From: Acidimangrovimonas sediminis
GTDB taxonomy: Bacteria > Pseudomonadota > Alphaproteobacteria > Rhodobacterales > Rhodobacteraceae
DNA: 64,000 nt
Direction: 5' to 3'
Assembly: GCF_002871005.1 (NCBI RefSeq)
Contig: NZ_PHSN01000004.1
Coordinates: 310,001-374,000, forward strand
Shown here: positions 21,147 to 30,227 of the stretch, piece by piece
Layout of the letters: each line of letters opens with the position of its first letter
Position numbering within the stretch: the first letter of the stretch is position 1
Translations under genes and position numbers: made by a program
The notes under the pieces: model-generated
Told to the model about the DNA's origin: nothing
Database searches by the model: none
The model's input: the letters and a program-made list of their open reading frames with translations, nothing else

Positions 21147-22594
21147 TCGTATTGCTCCCGGTAGCGGCGCACGATCCACAGCGCCAGCACATTGAGGCCC
21201 AGCGTCAGGACGAAGAGCGTGAGGCCCAGGGCAAAGGCCACCAGCGTCTCGGGGGCTGCGAAATCGGTGTCGCCGGTCAGCTGGCTGACGATCTTCACCG
21301 TGACGGTGGTCATCGCCTCGAACGGGTTGAGGTCCAGCTTGGCCGCCGCCCCTGCCCCCAGCACCACGATCATCGTCTCGCCGATGGCGCGCGAGGCCGC
21401 AAGCAGCACCGCGCCGACGATCCCGGGCAGCGCGGCGGGCAGTACCACCTGCCGGATGGTTTCCGACCGCGTGGCGCCGAGGCCCAGAGAGCCGTCGCGC
21501 AGGCTTTGCGGCACCGCGTTGATGATGTCGTCCGAAAGCGAGGAGACGAAGGGGATCAGCATGACCCCCATCACCAGCCCCGCCGTCATCACCGACGAGC
21601 CCGACGCGCCAAGGCCCAGGGGCTGTGCGAAGTAGTCGCGCAGCAGCGGACCCACGGTTATGAGCGCGAAGAGGCCGTAGACGATGGTGGGGATGCCCGC
21701 GAGGATCTCGATCGCGGGTTTCGCCACCATGCGGAACTTTCTGCCGGCATATTCCGACATGTAGACCGCGGCAAACAGCCCGATCGGGACCGAGACCACC
21801 AGCGCGATGAACGAGATGTAGAGCGTCCCCCACAGCAGCGGCAGGATGCCCAGGTCCGACCCGCCGCGGAAGTTCGGCGACCACGTGGCGCCGAAGAAGA
21901 ATTTCCACCACGGGTATTGCGCGAAGAAATGGCGGGTCTCGAACAGCATCGACAGCACGATCCCCGCAGTGGTCAGGATCGCGATGGTCGAGGCGAGCAG
22001 GAGAAGCCCCCGAACCCCGGCCTCGACGACGTTGCGGGCGCGGTACTCGGCCCGGATGCGCCAGAGAGCATAGGCCACGCCGGCCAGCGCCAGCACCAGC
22101 ACGACCGCGGCCATCGCGCCGCGTCCCGTGGCCTCGGCCGTGCGCAGCGCCTTGGCCGCGGCCAGCACCTCGGGCGTCACGCCGCTTCCCAGGGCCACGC
22201 CCAGCTTGCCCAGCGTCGCGCGGATCGTGCCGTCGGCGCTCAGCCCCGTGGCCTCGGCCGCACTCATCACGCCCGTCGACACCGCAAGGTCCAGACCCTC
22301 GGCCACGCGCCGCACATCGGTCATGACGAGGCTGAGCGAGGCGCCTTGCGCCGCCTCCGGGATCATCCCCTCGACGCGGCTTTCCACCACTACGGGCTGG
22401 ATCAGCAGCCACAGCCCCATCACCAGAAGCGCGGGCAGGGCCGCCAGCATCGCCGCCTGCCAGCCATAGTAGCCGGGCAGCGAATGCAGCCGGCGGATGT
22501 CGCCACCAACGACGGCCAGCGCCCGCAGACGTCCGGCAAGGTAACCGGCCGCCGCAAGCGCGAGGACGATCAGGAAGATCCAGGGGGCTGGCAT
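21143..22594 (-). CDS. pstC: Phosphate ABC transporter permease PstC (long N-terminal form)
   Basis: Encodes 483 residues, also longer than the E. coli protein (about 320). The first 180 residues contain two membrane segments and a soluble stretch (SRVEGMIPEAAQGASLS onward), a form seen in many alphaproteobacteria; the core permease begins near residue 200 and carries the coupling loop LGLGATRSETIRQVVLPAALPG. It pairs with PstA. It follows pstS by 66 bases and overlaps pstA by four bases. Confidence 0.94.
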   Translation of the reverse strand: MPAPWIFLIVLALAAAGYLAGRLRALAVVGGDIRRLHSLPGYYGWQAAMLAALPALLVMGLWLLIQPVVVESRVEGMIPEAAQGASLSLVMTDVRRVAEGLDLAVSTGVMSAAEATGLSADGTIRATLGKLGVALGSGVTPEVLAAAKALRTAEATGRGAMAAVVLVLALAGVAYALWRIRAEYRARNVVEAGVRGLLLLASTIAILTTAGIVLSMLFETRHFFAQYPWWKFFFGATWSPNFRGGSDLGILPLLWGTLYISFIALVVSVPIGLFAAVYMSEYAGRKFRMVAKPAIEILAGIPTIVYGLFALITVGPLLRDYFAQPLGLGASGSSVMTAGLVMGVMLIPFVSSLSDDIINAVPQSLRDGSLGLGATRSETIRQVVLPAALPGIVGAVLLAASRAIGETMIVVLGAGAAAKLDLNPFEAMTTVTVKIVSQLTGDTDFAAPETLVAFALGLTLFVLTLGLNVLALWIVRRYREQYE

Positions 22595-22660
22595 TCTGGC
22601 CTCTCGGTCGGGAAAGGGATCGGCGCGGGGTCGGCCCCGCGCCGAAGGATCGCGGCTGGC

Positions 22661-23692
22661 TCAGTCCGTCGCCATCGTGGTCTCGTCCTCGACCGCGGCC
22701 TGGGTCTTGGCCAGCTCCGGGTCGGACACGAGGCCGTATTGCGCCAGCGGCCCGTCGGGACCGGCAACCTCGTCCGAGACGAAGAAGGCCACGTATTCCT
22801 TCAGGCCCGGAACGACGCCGATATGGGCCTTCTTCACGTAGAACTGCAGCGGGCGCGACACCGGGTACTCGCCCGACGCGATGCTCTCGGTCGAGGGCAC
22901 GACGCCGCCCATGGTCGCGACCTGAAGCTTGTCGGTGTTGTTCTCGTAGAACGACAGGCCGAAGACGCCGATCCCGTTCTTGTTCGAACCGATCCGCGCC
23001 AGCGTCTCGGTATAGTCGCCGTCGATGTCGACCGACTTGCCGTCGGTGCGCAGTTCCGTGCAGGCCTTGGCGACGGCCTTCTTGTCCATCCCCATCTTTT
23101 CCATCTCGGCCTTGGCACCCGAGTCTTCGCAACCCTGTTCGATCACCTTGACCTCGAACACCTCGCGGGTGCCGTGCTTGGTGCCCGGGACGAAGGCCAT
23201 GATCTCCTGCGTCGGCAGGTCGGCGTTCACGGCGTGCCAATCGGCCACGGTATTCTCGACCAGCTTGCCGTCCTTGACGACCTTGGCGGCCAGCGCCTTG
23301 TACCAATCGGCCGGGGTGAAGGCGAACTTGTTGCCGTCGATTTCGCTGGCGAAGACGATCCCGTCATAGCCGATGCGGACGTACATGATGTCGGTCACGC
23401 CGTTCTTGGCACAGGTCTCGATCTCGGATGTCTTGATCAGGCGCGAGGCGTTGGCGATGTCGATCGTGTTCTCGCCCACGCCTTCGCAGAACTTCTTGAG
23501 GCCGGCCGAAGAGCCGCCCGATTCCACCACCGGGGTCGGGAAGTCGGTGTTCTCGCCGAAGGATTCGGCGACGATCGTGGCATAGGGCAGGACGGTGGAC
23601 GAGCCGGCGATCTGGATCTGATCGCGCGCGGTGGCGGCACCGGCAGTCAGCGCGAGCGCGGCGGCGGTCATGGTAAGGCTGAGATGGGACAT
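22661..23692 (-). CDS. pstS: Periplasmic phosphate-binding protein PstS
   Basis: Encodes 343 residues with a 22-residue signal peptide (hydrophobic TMTAAALALTAGAATA). The mature N-terminus IQIAGSSTVLPYATIVAESF and the motif VVESGGSSAGLKKFCEG carry the serine and glycine residues that contact phosphate in PstS proteins. Start ATG 23692 is preceded by AGGAG at good spacing; an upstream in-frame Met at 23716 would spoil the signal peptide. It is the first transporter gene and follows a 252-base gap from phoR that contains a candidate Pho box, so it probably has its own PhoB-dependent promoter. Confidence 0.95.
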   Translation of the reverse strand: MSHLSLTMTAAALALTAGAATARDQIQIAGSSTVLPYATIVAESFGENTDFPTPVVESGGSSAGLKKFCEGVGENTIDIANASRLIKTSEIETCAKNGVTDIMYVRIGYDGIVFASEIDGNKFAFTPADWYKALAAKVVKDGKLVENTVADWHAVNADLPTQEIMAFVPGTKHGTREVFEVKVIEQGCEDSGAKAEMEKMGMDKKAVAKACTELRTDGKSVDIDGDYTETLARIGSNKNGIGVFGLSFYENNTDKLQVATMGGVVPSTESIASGEYPVSRPLQFYVKKAHIGVVPGLKEYVAFFVSDEVAGPDGPLAQYGLVSDPELAKTQAAVEDETTMATD

Positions 23693-23773
23693 GAAGTCGC
23701 TCCTGAATGGCTCCATTCGGACTCACGCATTCGTGATATCCTCGTGAGGCGGTCTAGGCACCGGCAGCAATGC

Positions 23774-23806
23774 TTTTGCGACACTTTTTTAACGGTTTCG
23801 TGACAC
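23774..23806 (-). promoter_or_regulatory. Candidate Pho box upstream of pstS
   Basis: On the minus strand GTGTCAC and GTGTCGC are spaced exactly 22 bases apart with an AT-rich 11-mer between (CCGTTAAAAAA), giving three 11-base units as in PhoB operators. It lies 82-114 bases before the pstS start in the gap after phoR. Confidence 0.55.
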
Positions 23807-23944
23807 GCCGTGATCTGCGCAGATTGCCGCCCCTAAGAACGCCGGACGAGCATGCCCATGTCACGATCAGCCCGGCCTCGCGCCGCCCGTGCGGCGCGTC
23901 GGGGATGCGGCGCCGGGGATGGGGCGCCGATAAGAGCGCGGGCC

Positions 23945-24982
23945 TCAGGCCGCGGGGAGCAGGACGGTGAAGCGGCTGCCCTCGCCCAGCGTCGAATCGA
24001 TGCGGAACCGGCCGCGGTGGCGATTGACGATGTGCTTGACGATGGCGAGGCCGAGGCCCGTCCCCCCCTGCTCGCGCGAGCGGTGGCTGTCGACGCGATA
24101 GAACCGTTCGGTCAGGCGCGGGATGTGCACCGCGTCGATCCCCTCGCCCCGGTCGATCACCTCGATCCGCACGGCGGGGCCGCGCAGCCCGGTGTTGCGC
24201 GCCTCGCGCCGGATCTTCACGGTGACCACCCCCCCGCCGGCGCCATATTTCACCGCGTTCTCGATCAGGTTGGTGAAGACCTGCGCCATCTGGTCGGCGT
24301 CGGCCAGCACCTCGGCCGGGCCGCCCTCGGGGTCGTCGATCTCGATCGCCACCCCCACCGCCTCGGCCATCGGCCGCAGCGTGTTCACGGCCGAGGCCAC
24401 GCGCTGCGCGATGTCGATCCGCGACGAGGGGCGCACCCGCTCCTCCGCCTCGACCCGGCTGAGCGACAGAAGATCGCTCACCAGCCGGTTCATCCGCCCG
24501 GCCTCGCGCTCCATGATCGTCAGGAACCGGGCGCGGGCCGCGGGGTCGTCTCTGGCCGCGCCCTTCAGCGTCTCGATGAAGCCCAGAAGCGCGGTCAGCG
24601 GTGTGCGCAGCTCGTGGCTGACGTTGGCCACGAAGTCGCGCCGCATCTGGCCCGCGTGCTCCAGGTCGGTGGTGTCCTCGAAGCTGACCAGCACGCCGCC
24701 GTCGGCCAGCGGCGCGGTCAGCACCCGCCAGGTCGTCTCGCGCCCGCCGGGCAGCGACACCGTGATGCGCGCCTTGCCCGGCTGGCCGAGGCGCTGGGTG
24801 CCCTCGATCGCGTCCAGAAGGCTGGGCGCGCGCATCACCGTGATGTGGTGGCGCCCGACGATCGCATTGCCGTAAAGCGCCTCGGCCGCCGCGTTCGCGG
24901 CTGCGATTCGCTCGTCCGCGGCGATCAGGATCAGCGGCAGCGGCACCCCCGCCACCACGGATTTCACAAGCTCTGATCGCAT
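23945..24982 (-). CDS. phoR: Phosphate regulon sensor histidine kinase PhoR
   Basis: Encodes 345 residues. A PAS-like sensor segment (about residues 15-115) is followed by the phospho-acceptor box FVANVSHELRTPLTALLGF, the N box NLIENAVKYGAGGG, and G boxes DRGEGI and GGTGLGLAIVKHI. There is only a weak hydrophobic patch near the N-terminus (VKSVVAGVPLPLILIA), so it may be soluble or loosely membrane-attached, unlike E. coli PhoR. Start ATG 24982 is preceded by GGAGGG. It heads the phosphate operon and is divergent from a lineage-specific gene at 25139. Confidence 0.92.
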   Translation of the reverse strand: MRSELVKSVVAGVPLPLILIAADERIAAANAAAEALYGNAIVGRHHITVMRAPSLLDAIEGTQRLGQPGKARITVSLPGGRETTWRVLTAPLADGGVLVSFEDTTDLEHAGQMRRDFVANVSHELRTPLTALLGFIETLKGAARDDPAARARFLTIMEREAGRMNRLVSDLLSLSRVEAEERVRPSSRIDIAQRVASAVNTLRPMAEAVGVAIEIDDPEGGPAEVLADADQMAQVFTNLIENAVKYGAGGGVVTVKIRREARNTGLRGPAVRIEVIDRGEGIDAVHIPRLTERFYRVDSHRSREQGGTGLGLAIVKHIVNRHRGRFRIDSTLGEGSRFTVLLPAA

Positions 24983-25138
24983 CCCCGCCCTCCGATACCG
25001 GCGGCGCCAAACTGCGCGAGACGGCGGCGCAAGTAAACCGCGCTCGGCACTCCGTCGCGCATGGGGTTGCACCTGTGCCGAACACCTCTAGGTTGTGCTT
25101 CCTGCTTGTGCGGGCGAACACGAGACCAAAGAGGAACC

Positions 25139-25573
25139 ATGCCGATCATCCTGACGCTCGGGCCGCCGCTGCCCGCGCCTTCCGCGCCCGACACCGCTCC
25201 AGTCACTGGCCCAAACACTGACCCGACCGCTGCGCCAACACCCCCCGGCGCAGAGACGACAGATGCCGATCCCGGCCCGGCACCGCCCTCCGGCGAAGCA
25301 CGGGCGGCAAGCCCGGGTCACGAGGCCCACTTCGCCGCGCTCGGGCCCGGCCTGCTGGCCCGGGTCCGGCCCGAGATCGTGGCGACGCCGCTGATCGGCC
25401 ACGGCTTCGACGCGCTCGACGTGCTGGCTCAGCTGGCCGAGGCCGGATGGCACGGGGTGCTGCGGGTCCATGCGCCGCGGCTGCCCGCCGTCCACCTGCT
25501 GGCCGAGGAACTGCGCGAAGAGGCTGCCCGCCTCAGCGACGCGATCGACGTGGAGATCGAGATCCTCGGCTGA
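25139..25573 (+). CDS. Hypothetical protein, Pro/Thr-rich N-terminus plus conserved-looking C-terminal domain
   Basis: Encodes 144 residues; I do not recognise a named family. After a short hydrophobic start (MPIILTLGPPLPAP) come about 60 residues rich in Pro, Thr and Ala, typical of a disordered linker. The C-terminal 70 residues look folded: RPEIVATPLIGHGFDALDVL, then GWHGVLRVHAPRLP and a helix EELREEAARLSDAIDVE. A ribosome-binding GAGGAA precedes the ATG. It is divergent from phoR and convergent with the PLP enzyme gene. Function unknown. Confidence 0.7.
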   Translation: MPIILTLGPPLPAPSAPDTAPVTGPNTDPTAAPTPPGAETTDADPGPAPPSGEARAASPGHEAHFAALGPGLLARVRPEIVATPLIGHGFDALDVLAQLAEAGWHGVLRVHAPRLPAVHLLAEELREEAARLSDAIDVEIEILG

Positions 25574-25630
25574 GGCCCGCCCGGCCCCGCGCATCTCAGG
25601 GCCGAGTCGGGCACCAATCAGGGGCCGGGG

Positions 25631-26848
25631 TCAGGCGGCGCCTTCCGCGGCGGCATCGGCGGCGGCATGGGCGGCGGCGATCCCCGCGGTGAAGTCGCGG
25701 ATCAGCAGCTCGACCTCCTCGACCCCGACCGAGATACGGAAGAACCCCTCGGAGATCCCCACCTTCTCGCGGTCGGCCTGCGGCACGTTGCGGTGCGACG
25801 AGGAATTGGGATGCGACAGCGTGGTGCCAATGTCGCCCAGCGTCGGCGCAAAGGCCACGTCGGGCATCGCCCGGACCAGCGCATTCGCCGCCGCGCGGCC
25901 GCCCTTGACCTCGAACGACAGCATGTTGCCGCCGCGTTCGCCCAGCAGGCCGATGGCGCGGTTGTGATCGGGGTGATCGGGGCGCGTGGGATAGATCACC
26001 CGCGCCAGCCCCGGCTGCCCCGCCAGCGCATCGGCCAGCGCCCGGGCATTCTGTTCCGCCCGGTCGTAGCGCAGGTTGAAGCTCATGATCCCGCGCTCGG
26101 CCAGCCAGCAATCGAACGGGCTGGGCGTCATGCCCGTGGTCACGGCGAAATCGTAGACCGGCTTGCGCAGCGCCGGGTCGCGCACCGCGACATAGCCCAG
26201 CGTCGCGTCGGAATGGCCCGCCAGCAGCTTCGTCACGGAGTGGATCACGATATCCGCGCCATGGTCGAAGGGACGGTAGCCGCGCGGCGTGGCGAAGGTG
26301 TTGTCGACCACCAGCAGGATCCCACGCGCCTTGCAGAGCGCGGCGATCCCCTCCATGTCGGCGACCCGGAGGGTCGGGTTCGACACCACCTCGACCATCA
26401 CCATCCTGGTCTCGGGGCGCAGCACGGCCTCGAGGGTGGAGGCGTCGGTGGAATCGAACAGCGCGGTGCCGATGCCGAAGCGCGACAGGTCCTGCGTCAT
26501 CAGCCTGAGCGAGCGTCCATACAGCTGGTCGCCCGCGACCACGTGATCGCCCGCCCCCAGAAGCCCGAGCAGCACCGCAGTCACCGCCGCCATGCCCGAC
26601 CCGAGGATAAGCCCGCCCTCGGCACCTTCCAGAAGGTCGATCCGCCGGGCCAGCACGTCGGCATTCGGATGCCCCTCGCGCGCGTAGGTGTAGCCGTGCG
26701 TCTGGCCGCCGTATTGCGCATCCAGCGCGTCGGGGCTTTCCGAGGCATAGACGACCGAGGGTTGCAGCGGCGTGGCCACCGGATAGCTGACCCCCTGGGG
26801 CCAGGGATTGCGGCGGACGAGCGTCTCGAGCGGCTTGCGGTCGGTCAT
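25631..26848 (-). CDS. PLP-dependent Cys/Met metabolism enzyme (cystathionine beta-lyase/gamma-synthase family)
   Basis: Encodes 405 residues of the fold type I trans-sulfuration family. Motifs: cofactor phosphate cradle LILGSGMAAVTAVLL, LVVDNTFATP, and the Schiff-base lysine in DIVIHSVTKLLAGHSDATLG. C-terminal active-site motifs are present (LSHPNSSSHR, SVGVEEVELLIRDF). Members include cystathionine beta-lyase, gamma-synthase, gamma-lyase and O-acetylhomoserine sulfhydrylase, and sequence alone does not settle which. Start ATG 26848 follows GGAGATTTCACC. It ends in an Ala-rich tail. It follows the gamma-carbonic anhydrase-like gene by a gap holding a palindromic element. Confidence 0.88.
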   Translation of the reverse strand: MTDRKPLETLVRRNPWPQGVSYPVATPLQPSVVYASESPDALDAQYGGQTHGYTYAREGHPNADVLARRIDLLEGAEGGLILGSGMAAVTAVLLGLLGAGDHVVAGDQLYGRSLRLMTQDLSRFGIGTALFDSTDASTLEAVLRPETRMVMVEVVSNPTLRVADMEGIAALCKARGILLVVDNTFATPRGYRPFDHGADIVIHSVTKLLAGHSDATLGYVAVRDPALRKPVYDFAVTTGMTPSPFDCWLAERGIMSFNLRYDRAEQNARALADALAGQPGLARVIYPTRPDHPDHNRAIGLLGERGGNMLSFEVKGGRAAANALVRAMPDVAFAPTLGDIGTTLSHPNSSSHRNVPQADREKVGISEGFFRISVGVEEVELLIRDFTAGIAAAHAAADAAAEGAA

Positions 26849-26966
26849 GGTGAAATCTCCGTGATGTCGTCCGCTTGGTGGCACGGCGCCGGGGCGGCGG
26901 CAAGCCGGATCGTATCGGGCAGGTCGGGGGGCCGAAGTGAGGTTCAGAGCCAGGCCCGAAGCAAGG

Positions 26967-27015
26967 CCGGGGGCCAGCCCCCGGTCCCCCGGAGTATTTT
27001 CGCCAGGATGAAGGG
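26967..27015. repeat. Intergenic palindromic element (copy 2, half element)
   Basis: Perfect 8-base stem CCGGGGGC/GCCCCCGG (26967-26974, 26977-26984) followed by CCCCCGGAGTATTTTCGCCA and AGGATGAAGG, the same module seen at 50657-50716. It lies after the gamma-carbonic anhydrase-like gene (minus strand) and upstream of the PLP enzyme gene. Confidence 0.65.
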
Positions 27016-27048
27016 AAAGGGGCGCGTGCGGAGACCCGCGCGGGCGCG

Positions 27049-27573
27049 TCAGACGGGTTTCAGGCCGTCGCGGAAGCGGCGCATGTTGTCCTGGTAATGC
27101 CTGGCGGAGCCGATAAGACCCTGCCGCGCGGTGTCGTCGAGCGTGCGCACCACCTTGCCCGGCGCCCCCATGACCAGCGATCCGTCGGGGATTTCCTTGC
27201 CCTCGGTGATCAGCGCGCCAGCCCCGATCAGGCAGCCGCGGCCGATCTTCGCGCCGTTCAGCACGATCGCCCCCATGCCGATCAGCGACCCGTCGCCGAT
27301 GGTGCAGCCGTGCAGCATCACCTTGTGGCCGATGGTGCAATCGGTGCCGATGGTCAGGGGATAGCCCATGTCGGTGTGGAAGACGCAATCCTCCTGCACG
27401 TTCGAGCCGGCCCCGACGACGATCTGCTCGTTATCGCCGCGCAGCGTCGAGCCGAACCAGACCGAGGCCCCCTCGTGCAGGACGACCTTGCCGATCAGGT
27501 TGGCATCCGGCGCGACCCAGAAGTCGCCGTTTCCGGGCAGCTGCGGCGCGATCCCGTCGAGCGCATAGATCAT
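27049..27573 (-). CDS. Gamma-carbonic anhydrase-like hexapeptide-repeat protein
   Basis: Encodes 174 residues with left-handed beta-helix hexapeptide repeats from about residue 15 to 125 ([39 protein letters not shown]) and a C-terminal helix. It keeps the conserved metal-ligand histidines FHTDMG and [12 protein letters not shown] of the gamma-carbonic anhydrase family (YrdA/PaaY branch); activity in this branch is variable. Its ATG overlaps the gmk stop by four bases, so it is made together with guanylate kinase. Confidence 0.9.
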   Translation of the reverse strand: MIYALDGIAPQLPGNGDFWVAPDANLIGKVVLHEGASVWFGSTLRGDNEQIVVGAGSNVQEDCVFHTDMGYPLTIGTDCTIGHKVMLHGCTIGDGSLIGMGAIVLNGAKIGRGCLIGAGALITEGKEIPDGSLVMGAPGKVVRTLDDTARQGLIGSARHYQDNMRRFRDGLKPV

Positions 27574-28208
27574 CTGGCTTCGAACTCCTCGTTCAGGGTG
27601 CGCACGAAATCCGTCAGGCCGGGCTGGCGGTCGCGCCGCATCCGCTCGGCCCGCAGGATGGTACGCAGTTCCTCCTCGGCCGCGTCAAGCTCGCGGTTGA
27701 TCACGACGTAATCGTATTCCGCCCAATGGCTGATCTCGGAGAGCGACTTGGCCATCCGGCCCGCGATCACCTCGTCGCTGTCCTGGGCGCGGGTGCGCAG
27801 TCGCGCCTCGAGCGCCGCGATCGAGGGCGGCAGGATGAAGATCGACACCACGTCGCGCGCGAGGCCGGAGTTCTTGACCTGCTGCCCGCCCTGCCAGTCG
27901 ATATCGAGGATCACGTCCTGGCCCGCGGCCAGCCGCTCGGCCACCGGGCCGCGCGGGGTGCCGTAGCTGTTGCCGAAGACCTCGGCATGTTCGAGCATCT
28001 CGTCGTCGGCCACCATCTTCGCGAAGGCGTCATGGGTACGAAAGAAATACTCGCGCCCGTCCACCTCTCCGGGACGGGGTGCCCGGGTCGTGGCGGAGAC
28101 CGAGAAGGACATCGACGGATCCCACGCCATCAGCCGCCGCGCCAGCGTAGACTTTCCCGCCCCGGAGGGCGAGGACAGGATCACCAACAGGCCACGCCGC
28201 GCCACCAT
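27570..28208 (-). CDS. gmk: Guanylate kinase
   Basis: Encodes 212 residues. It phosphorylates GMP (dGMP) to GDP. P-loop [18 protein letters not shown]-binding residues in [19 protein letters not shown], and the lid/LID region [20 protein letters not shown] fit the family. Start ATG 28208, three bases after the yicC stop; overlaps the next gene by four bases. Confidence 0.96.
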   Translation of the reverse strand: MVARRGLLVILSSPSGAGKSTLARRLMAWDPSMSFSVSATTRAPRPGEVDGREYFFRTHDAFAKMVADDEMLEHAEVFGNSYGTPRGPVAERLAAGQDVILDIDWQGGQQVKNSGLARDVVSIFILPPSIAALEARLRTRAQDSDEVIAGRMAKSLSEISHWAEYDYVVINRELDAAEEELRTILRAERMRRDRQPGLTDFVRTLNEEFEAR

Positions 28209-28211
28209 CCG

Positions 28212-29105
28212 CTACTCCACGTTCTGAATCTGCTCGCGCATCTGGTCGATCACGAGTTTCAGGTCAAGCCCGACCCTGGTCAGCGCGGCATTCTGCGACT
28301 TCGAGCACAGCGTGTTGGCCTCGCGGTTGAACTCCTGCATCAGGAAGTCGAGCTTGCGGCCCACCTGCCCGCCCTTCTCCAGATGCGCGCGGGCCTGGGC
28401 GACGTGGGTGTCGAGCCGGTCGAGCTCTTCCGTAACGTCGGCTTTCACCGCCAGCAGCGCGAGTTCCTGCGCCACGCGGTCCGGATCGGCGCCGGCCGCG
28501 CCCTCCATCACCCTGGCCAGGTTCTCGCGCAGGGTCCGCGCCACCTGATCGCGCCGCGCCTCGGCCAGGTCGCGTGCCTCGGCGGCAAGCGCCGCAATCC
28601 TGTCGATCTGGGTGCGCACGACACCGGCCAGGGCCGCCCCCTCGGCGCGTCGCATCGCCTCGAACGCGTCGAGCGCCATCGCGAAATCGGCCATCACGGC
28701 GGCCAGCAGGGGCCGGGTGTCGGCCTCCTCCGGCGCGCCGGTCTCGGTCACGCCGCGCAGGCCCAGCACCTCGGCCGCCCCGGGCGGCGTCAGCACGACC
28801 CCGCGTTCGCGCGCCGCCGCCTCGACCTCCGCCAGCGCGTCCAGCGCGGCGCCAAGCGCGGCGGGGTTGATCCGCAGCCCCTCGCTACCCGCCTCGCGCG
28901 TCAGTTTCAGCGCGACGCTGACATTGCCGCGGCCCAGCCTCCGGGTCAGTTCTCCCCGGACGGCCTGTTCCAGGCCCTCGATGCCCTCGGGCAGGCGCAG
29001 GCGCAGATCCAGCCCCTTGCCGTTCACCCCGCGTATGTCCCAGCTCCAGCTGGCCCCCGCACCCTGCCCCCGGGCCGAGGCGAAACCCGTCATGGAGACG
29101 ATCAT
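28212..29105 (-). CDS. yicC: YicC-family endoribonuclease
   Basis: Encodes 297 residues with the N-terminal YicC domain (SMTGFASARG, DIRGVNGKGLDLRLRLPEG) and the DUF1732 C-terminus ending EFNREANTLCSKSQNAALTR followed by a Lys/Glu-containing helix, both typical. YicC proteins are Mn-dependent RNases in E. coli (involved in small-RNA turnover). It heads a minus-strand operon with gmk and the gamma-carbonic anhydrase-like gene. It is divergent from the PAS protein gene. Confidence 0.93.
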   Translation of the reverse strand: MIVSMTGFASARGQGAGASWSWDIRGVNGKGLDLRLRLPEGIEGLEQAVRGELTRRLGRGNVSVALKLTREAGSEGLRINPAALGAALDALAEVEAAARERGVVLTPPGAAEVLGLRGVTETGAPEEADTRPLLAAVMADFAMALDAFEAMRRAEGAALAGVVRTQIDRIAALAAEARDLAEARRDQVARTLRENLARVMEGAAGADPDRVAQELALLAVKADVTEELDRLDTHVAQARAHLEKGGQVGRKLDFLMQEFNREANTLCSKSQNAALTRVGLDLKLVIDQMREQIQNVE

Positions 29106-29160
29106 CCGCCGTTTACCATTTTGTAACTTTCTCCCCCCGCTGCCGTCCCCAAGGTGTATG

Positions 29161-29175
29161 TTAACGCTTGGGTAA
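29161..29175. promoter_or_regulatory. CtrA-box-like site upstream of PAS protein gene
   Basis: TTAA-N7-GTAA (read as TTAC-N7-TTAA on the other strand) lies 131-145 bases before the PAS gene start in the divergent region with yicC. A second GTTAAC follows at 29192. One mismatch to the CtrA consensus. Confidence 0.35.
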
Positions 29176-29305
29176 TCATTGCGGGACTAGGGTTAACAGA
29201 GCGTGACCCGGTCGACAATCCGCGGACCAGCCGCCCGGACGCCCGCGACGGGGCGACCGGCGGTCCGTGGCAGCCGCGCAAGGGTGTGTGACGGAGAGCA
29301 GGGCC

Positions 29306-30121
29306 ATGCGGAACGGAAACCAGCGAACCGGCGCGGTGATCGCGCTGGGGGAGTATCGCAAGATGCGGCACGATCCGCTCATCCAGCAGGTCATCGCCTA
29401 TTGGGAGGCACTGCGCGGCGGTCGTCCGGCACCGCTCCGGGCCGAGGTCGACCCCCGCGGGATCGAGGCCGCGCTCGACCGGGTCTTCCTGGCCGAACGG
29501 CTGGCCGAGGGGATCGGGCGGTTCCGCCTGTCGGGCATGACCCTCAACGACCTCATGGGGATGGAAGTGCGGGGCATGCCGCTGACCACGATGATCCTGC
29601 CCGAGGGCCGCGAGCGGTTCTCGCGGGCGCTGGAGCGGGTATTCCAGGGCGGCGTGCGCACGACGATCCGGCTGACCGCGGCCAAGGGGCTGGGCCGGCC
29701 GGAGCTTGTCGGGGAACTTCTGCTGCTGCCGCTGGCCAACGACCGGGGCGACAACCCGCTGGTGCTGGGCTGCCTGGTGACGGCGGGCACCATCGGCCGG
29801 GCGCCGCGCCGCATGACACTGGGCGCGGTGCACGAGGTGGCGTACGAGGCAACCAGCCCGGCCGGCCCCCGCCCGGCCCCGGCCAAGGCGCCCGCCCTGC
29901 CCGACCGGCTTCGGTCCAAGGGCTTCGCCGAGGCCGAGATGCCGCGCTACATTGCCGATCCGGCGCCCGCGCCCGCCACCGGCCGCAGTGAGGCGCCCAC
30001 CGCCACTCCAGATGGTAGATCCACTGGTACACCCGGTGGCGCAACCAACGGCGTCCGTCAGGGCGGCGCGACCCCGCAAACCCGGCGCCCGGCGCTACGG
30101 CTGGTGAAGTCCGACCTGTAG
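29306..30121 (+). CDS. PAS-domain protein (PAS_5-like) with disordered tail
   Basis: Encodes 271 residues. Residues about 25-160 look like the alphaproteobacterial PAS_5-type domain (DPLIQQVIAYWEALRGGRPAP, then RVFLAERLAEGIGRFRLSG). The last 90 residues are Pro/Ala/Thr-rich with ATPDGRSTGTPGGATNG, likely disordered, ending ALRLVKSDL. No catalytic output domain is present, so it would act by protein contact. Start ATG 29306 follows GGAGAGCAGGG. A CtrA-like box upstream would place it in the CtrA regulon; that is inference. Members of this family are widespread but poorly characterised. Confidence 0.8.
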   Translation: MRNGNQRTGAVIALGEYRKMRHDPLIQQVIAYWEALRGGRPAPLRAEVDPRGIEAALDRVFLAERLAEGIGRFRLSGMTLNDLMGMEVRGMPLTTMILPEGRERFSRALERVFQGGVRTTIRLTAAKGLGRPELVGELLLLPLANDRGDNPLVLGCLVTAGTIGRAPRRMTLGAVHEVAYEATSPAGPRPAPAKAPALPDRLRSKGFAEAEMPRYIADPAPAPATGRSEAPTATPDGRSTGTPGGATNGVRQGGATPQTRRPALRLVKSDL

Positions 30122-30227
30122 CGCCCCGCCTCGCACTCCGCCCACCTCGCACTGCACGCCACCGCGGGCCGCCCGCCGCGCCTCACGGCACCTTGCAAGT
30201 ACCGCGACCAGCGCGTAACCGGATCAG

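Noticed and set aside
21147-23306. Very long frame continuing upstream of pstA through pstC and pstS
   Set aside because: It overlaps two clear genes in the same strand but different frame; no homology-like features.
26849-26940. Possible SAM-type riboswitch before the PLP sulfur enzyme
   Set aside because: The leader is short and lacks the conserved core of SAM-II or SAM/SAH riboswitches that I could recognise.
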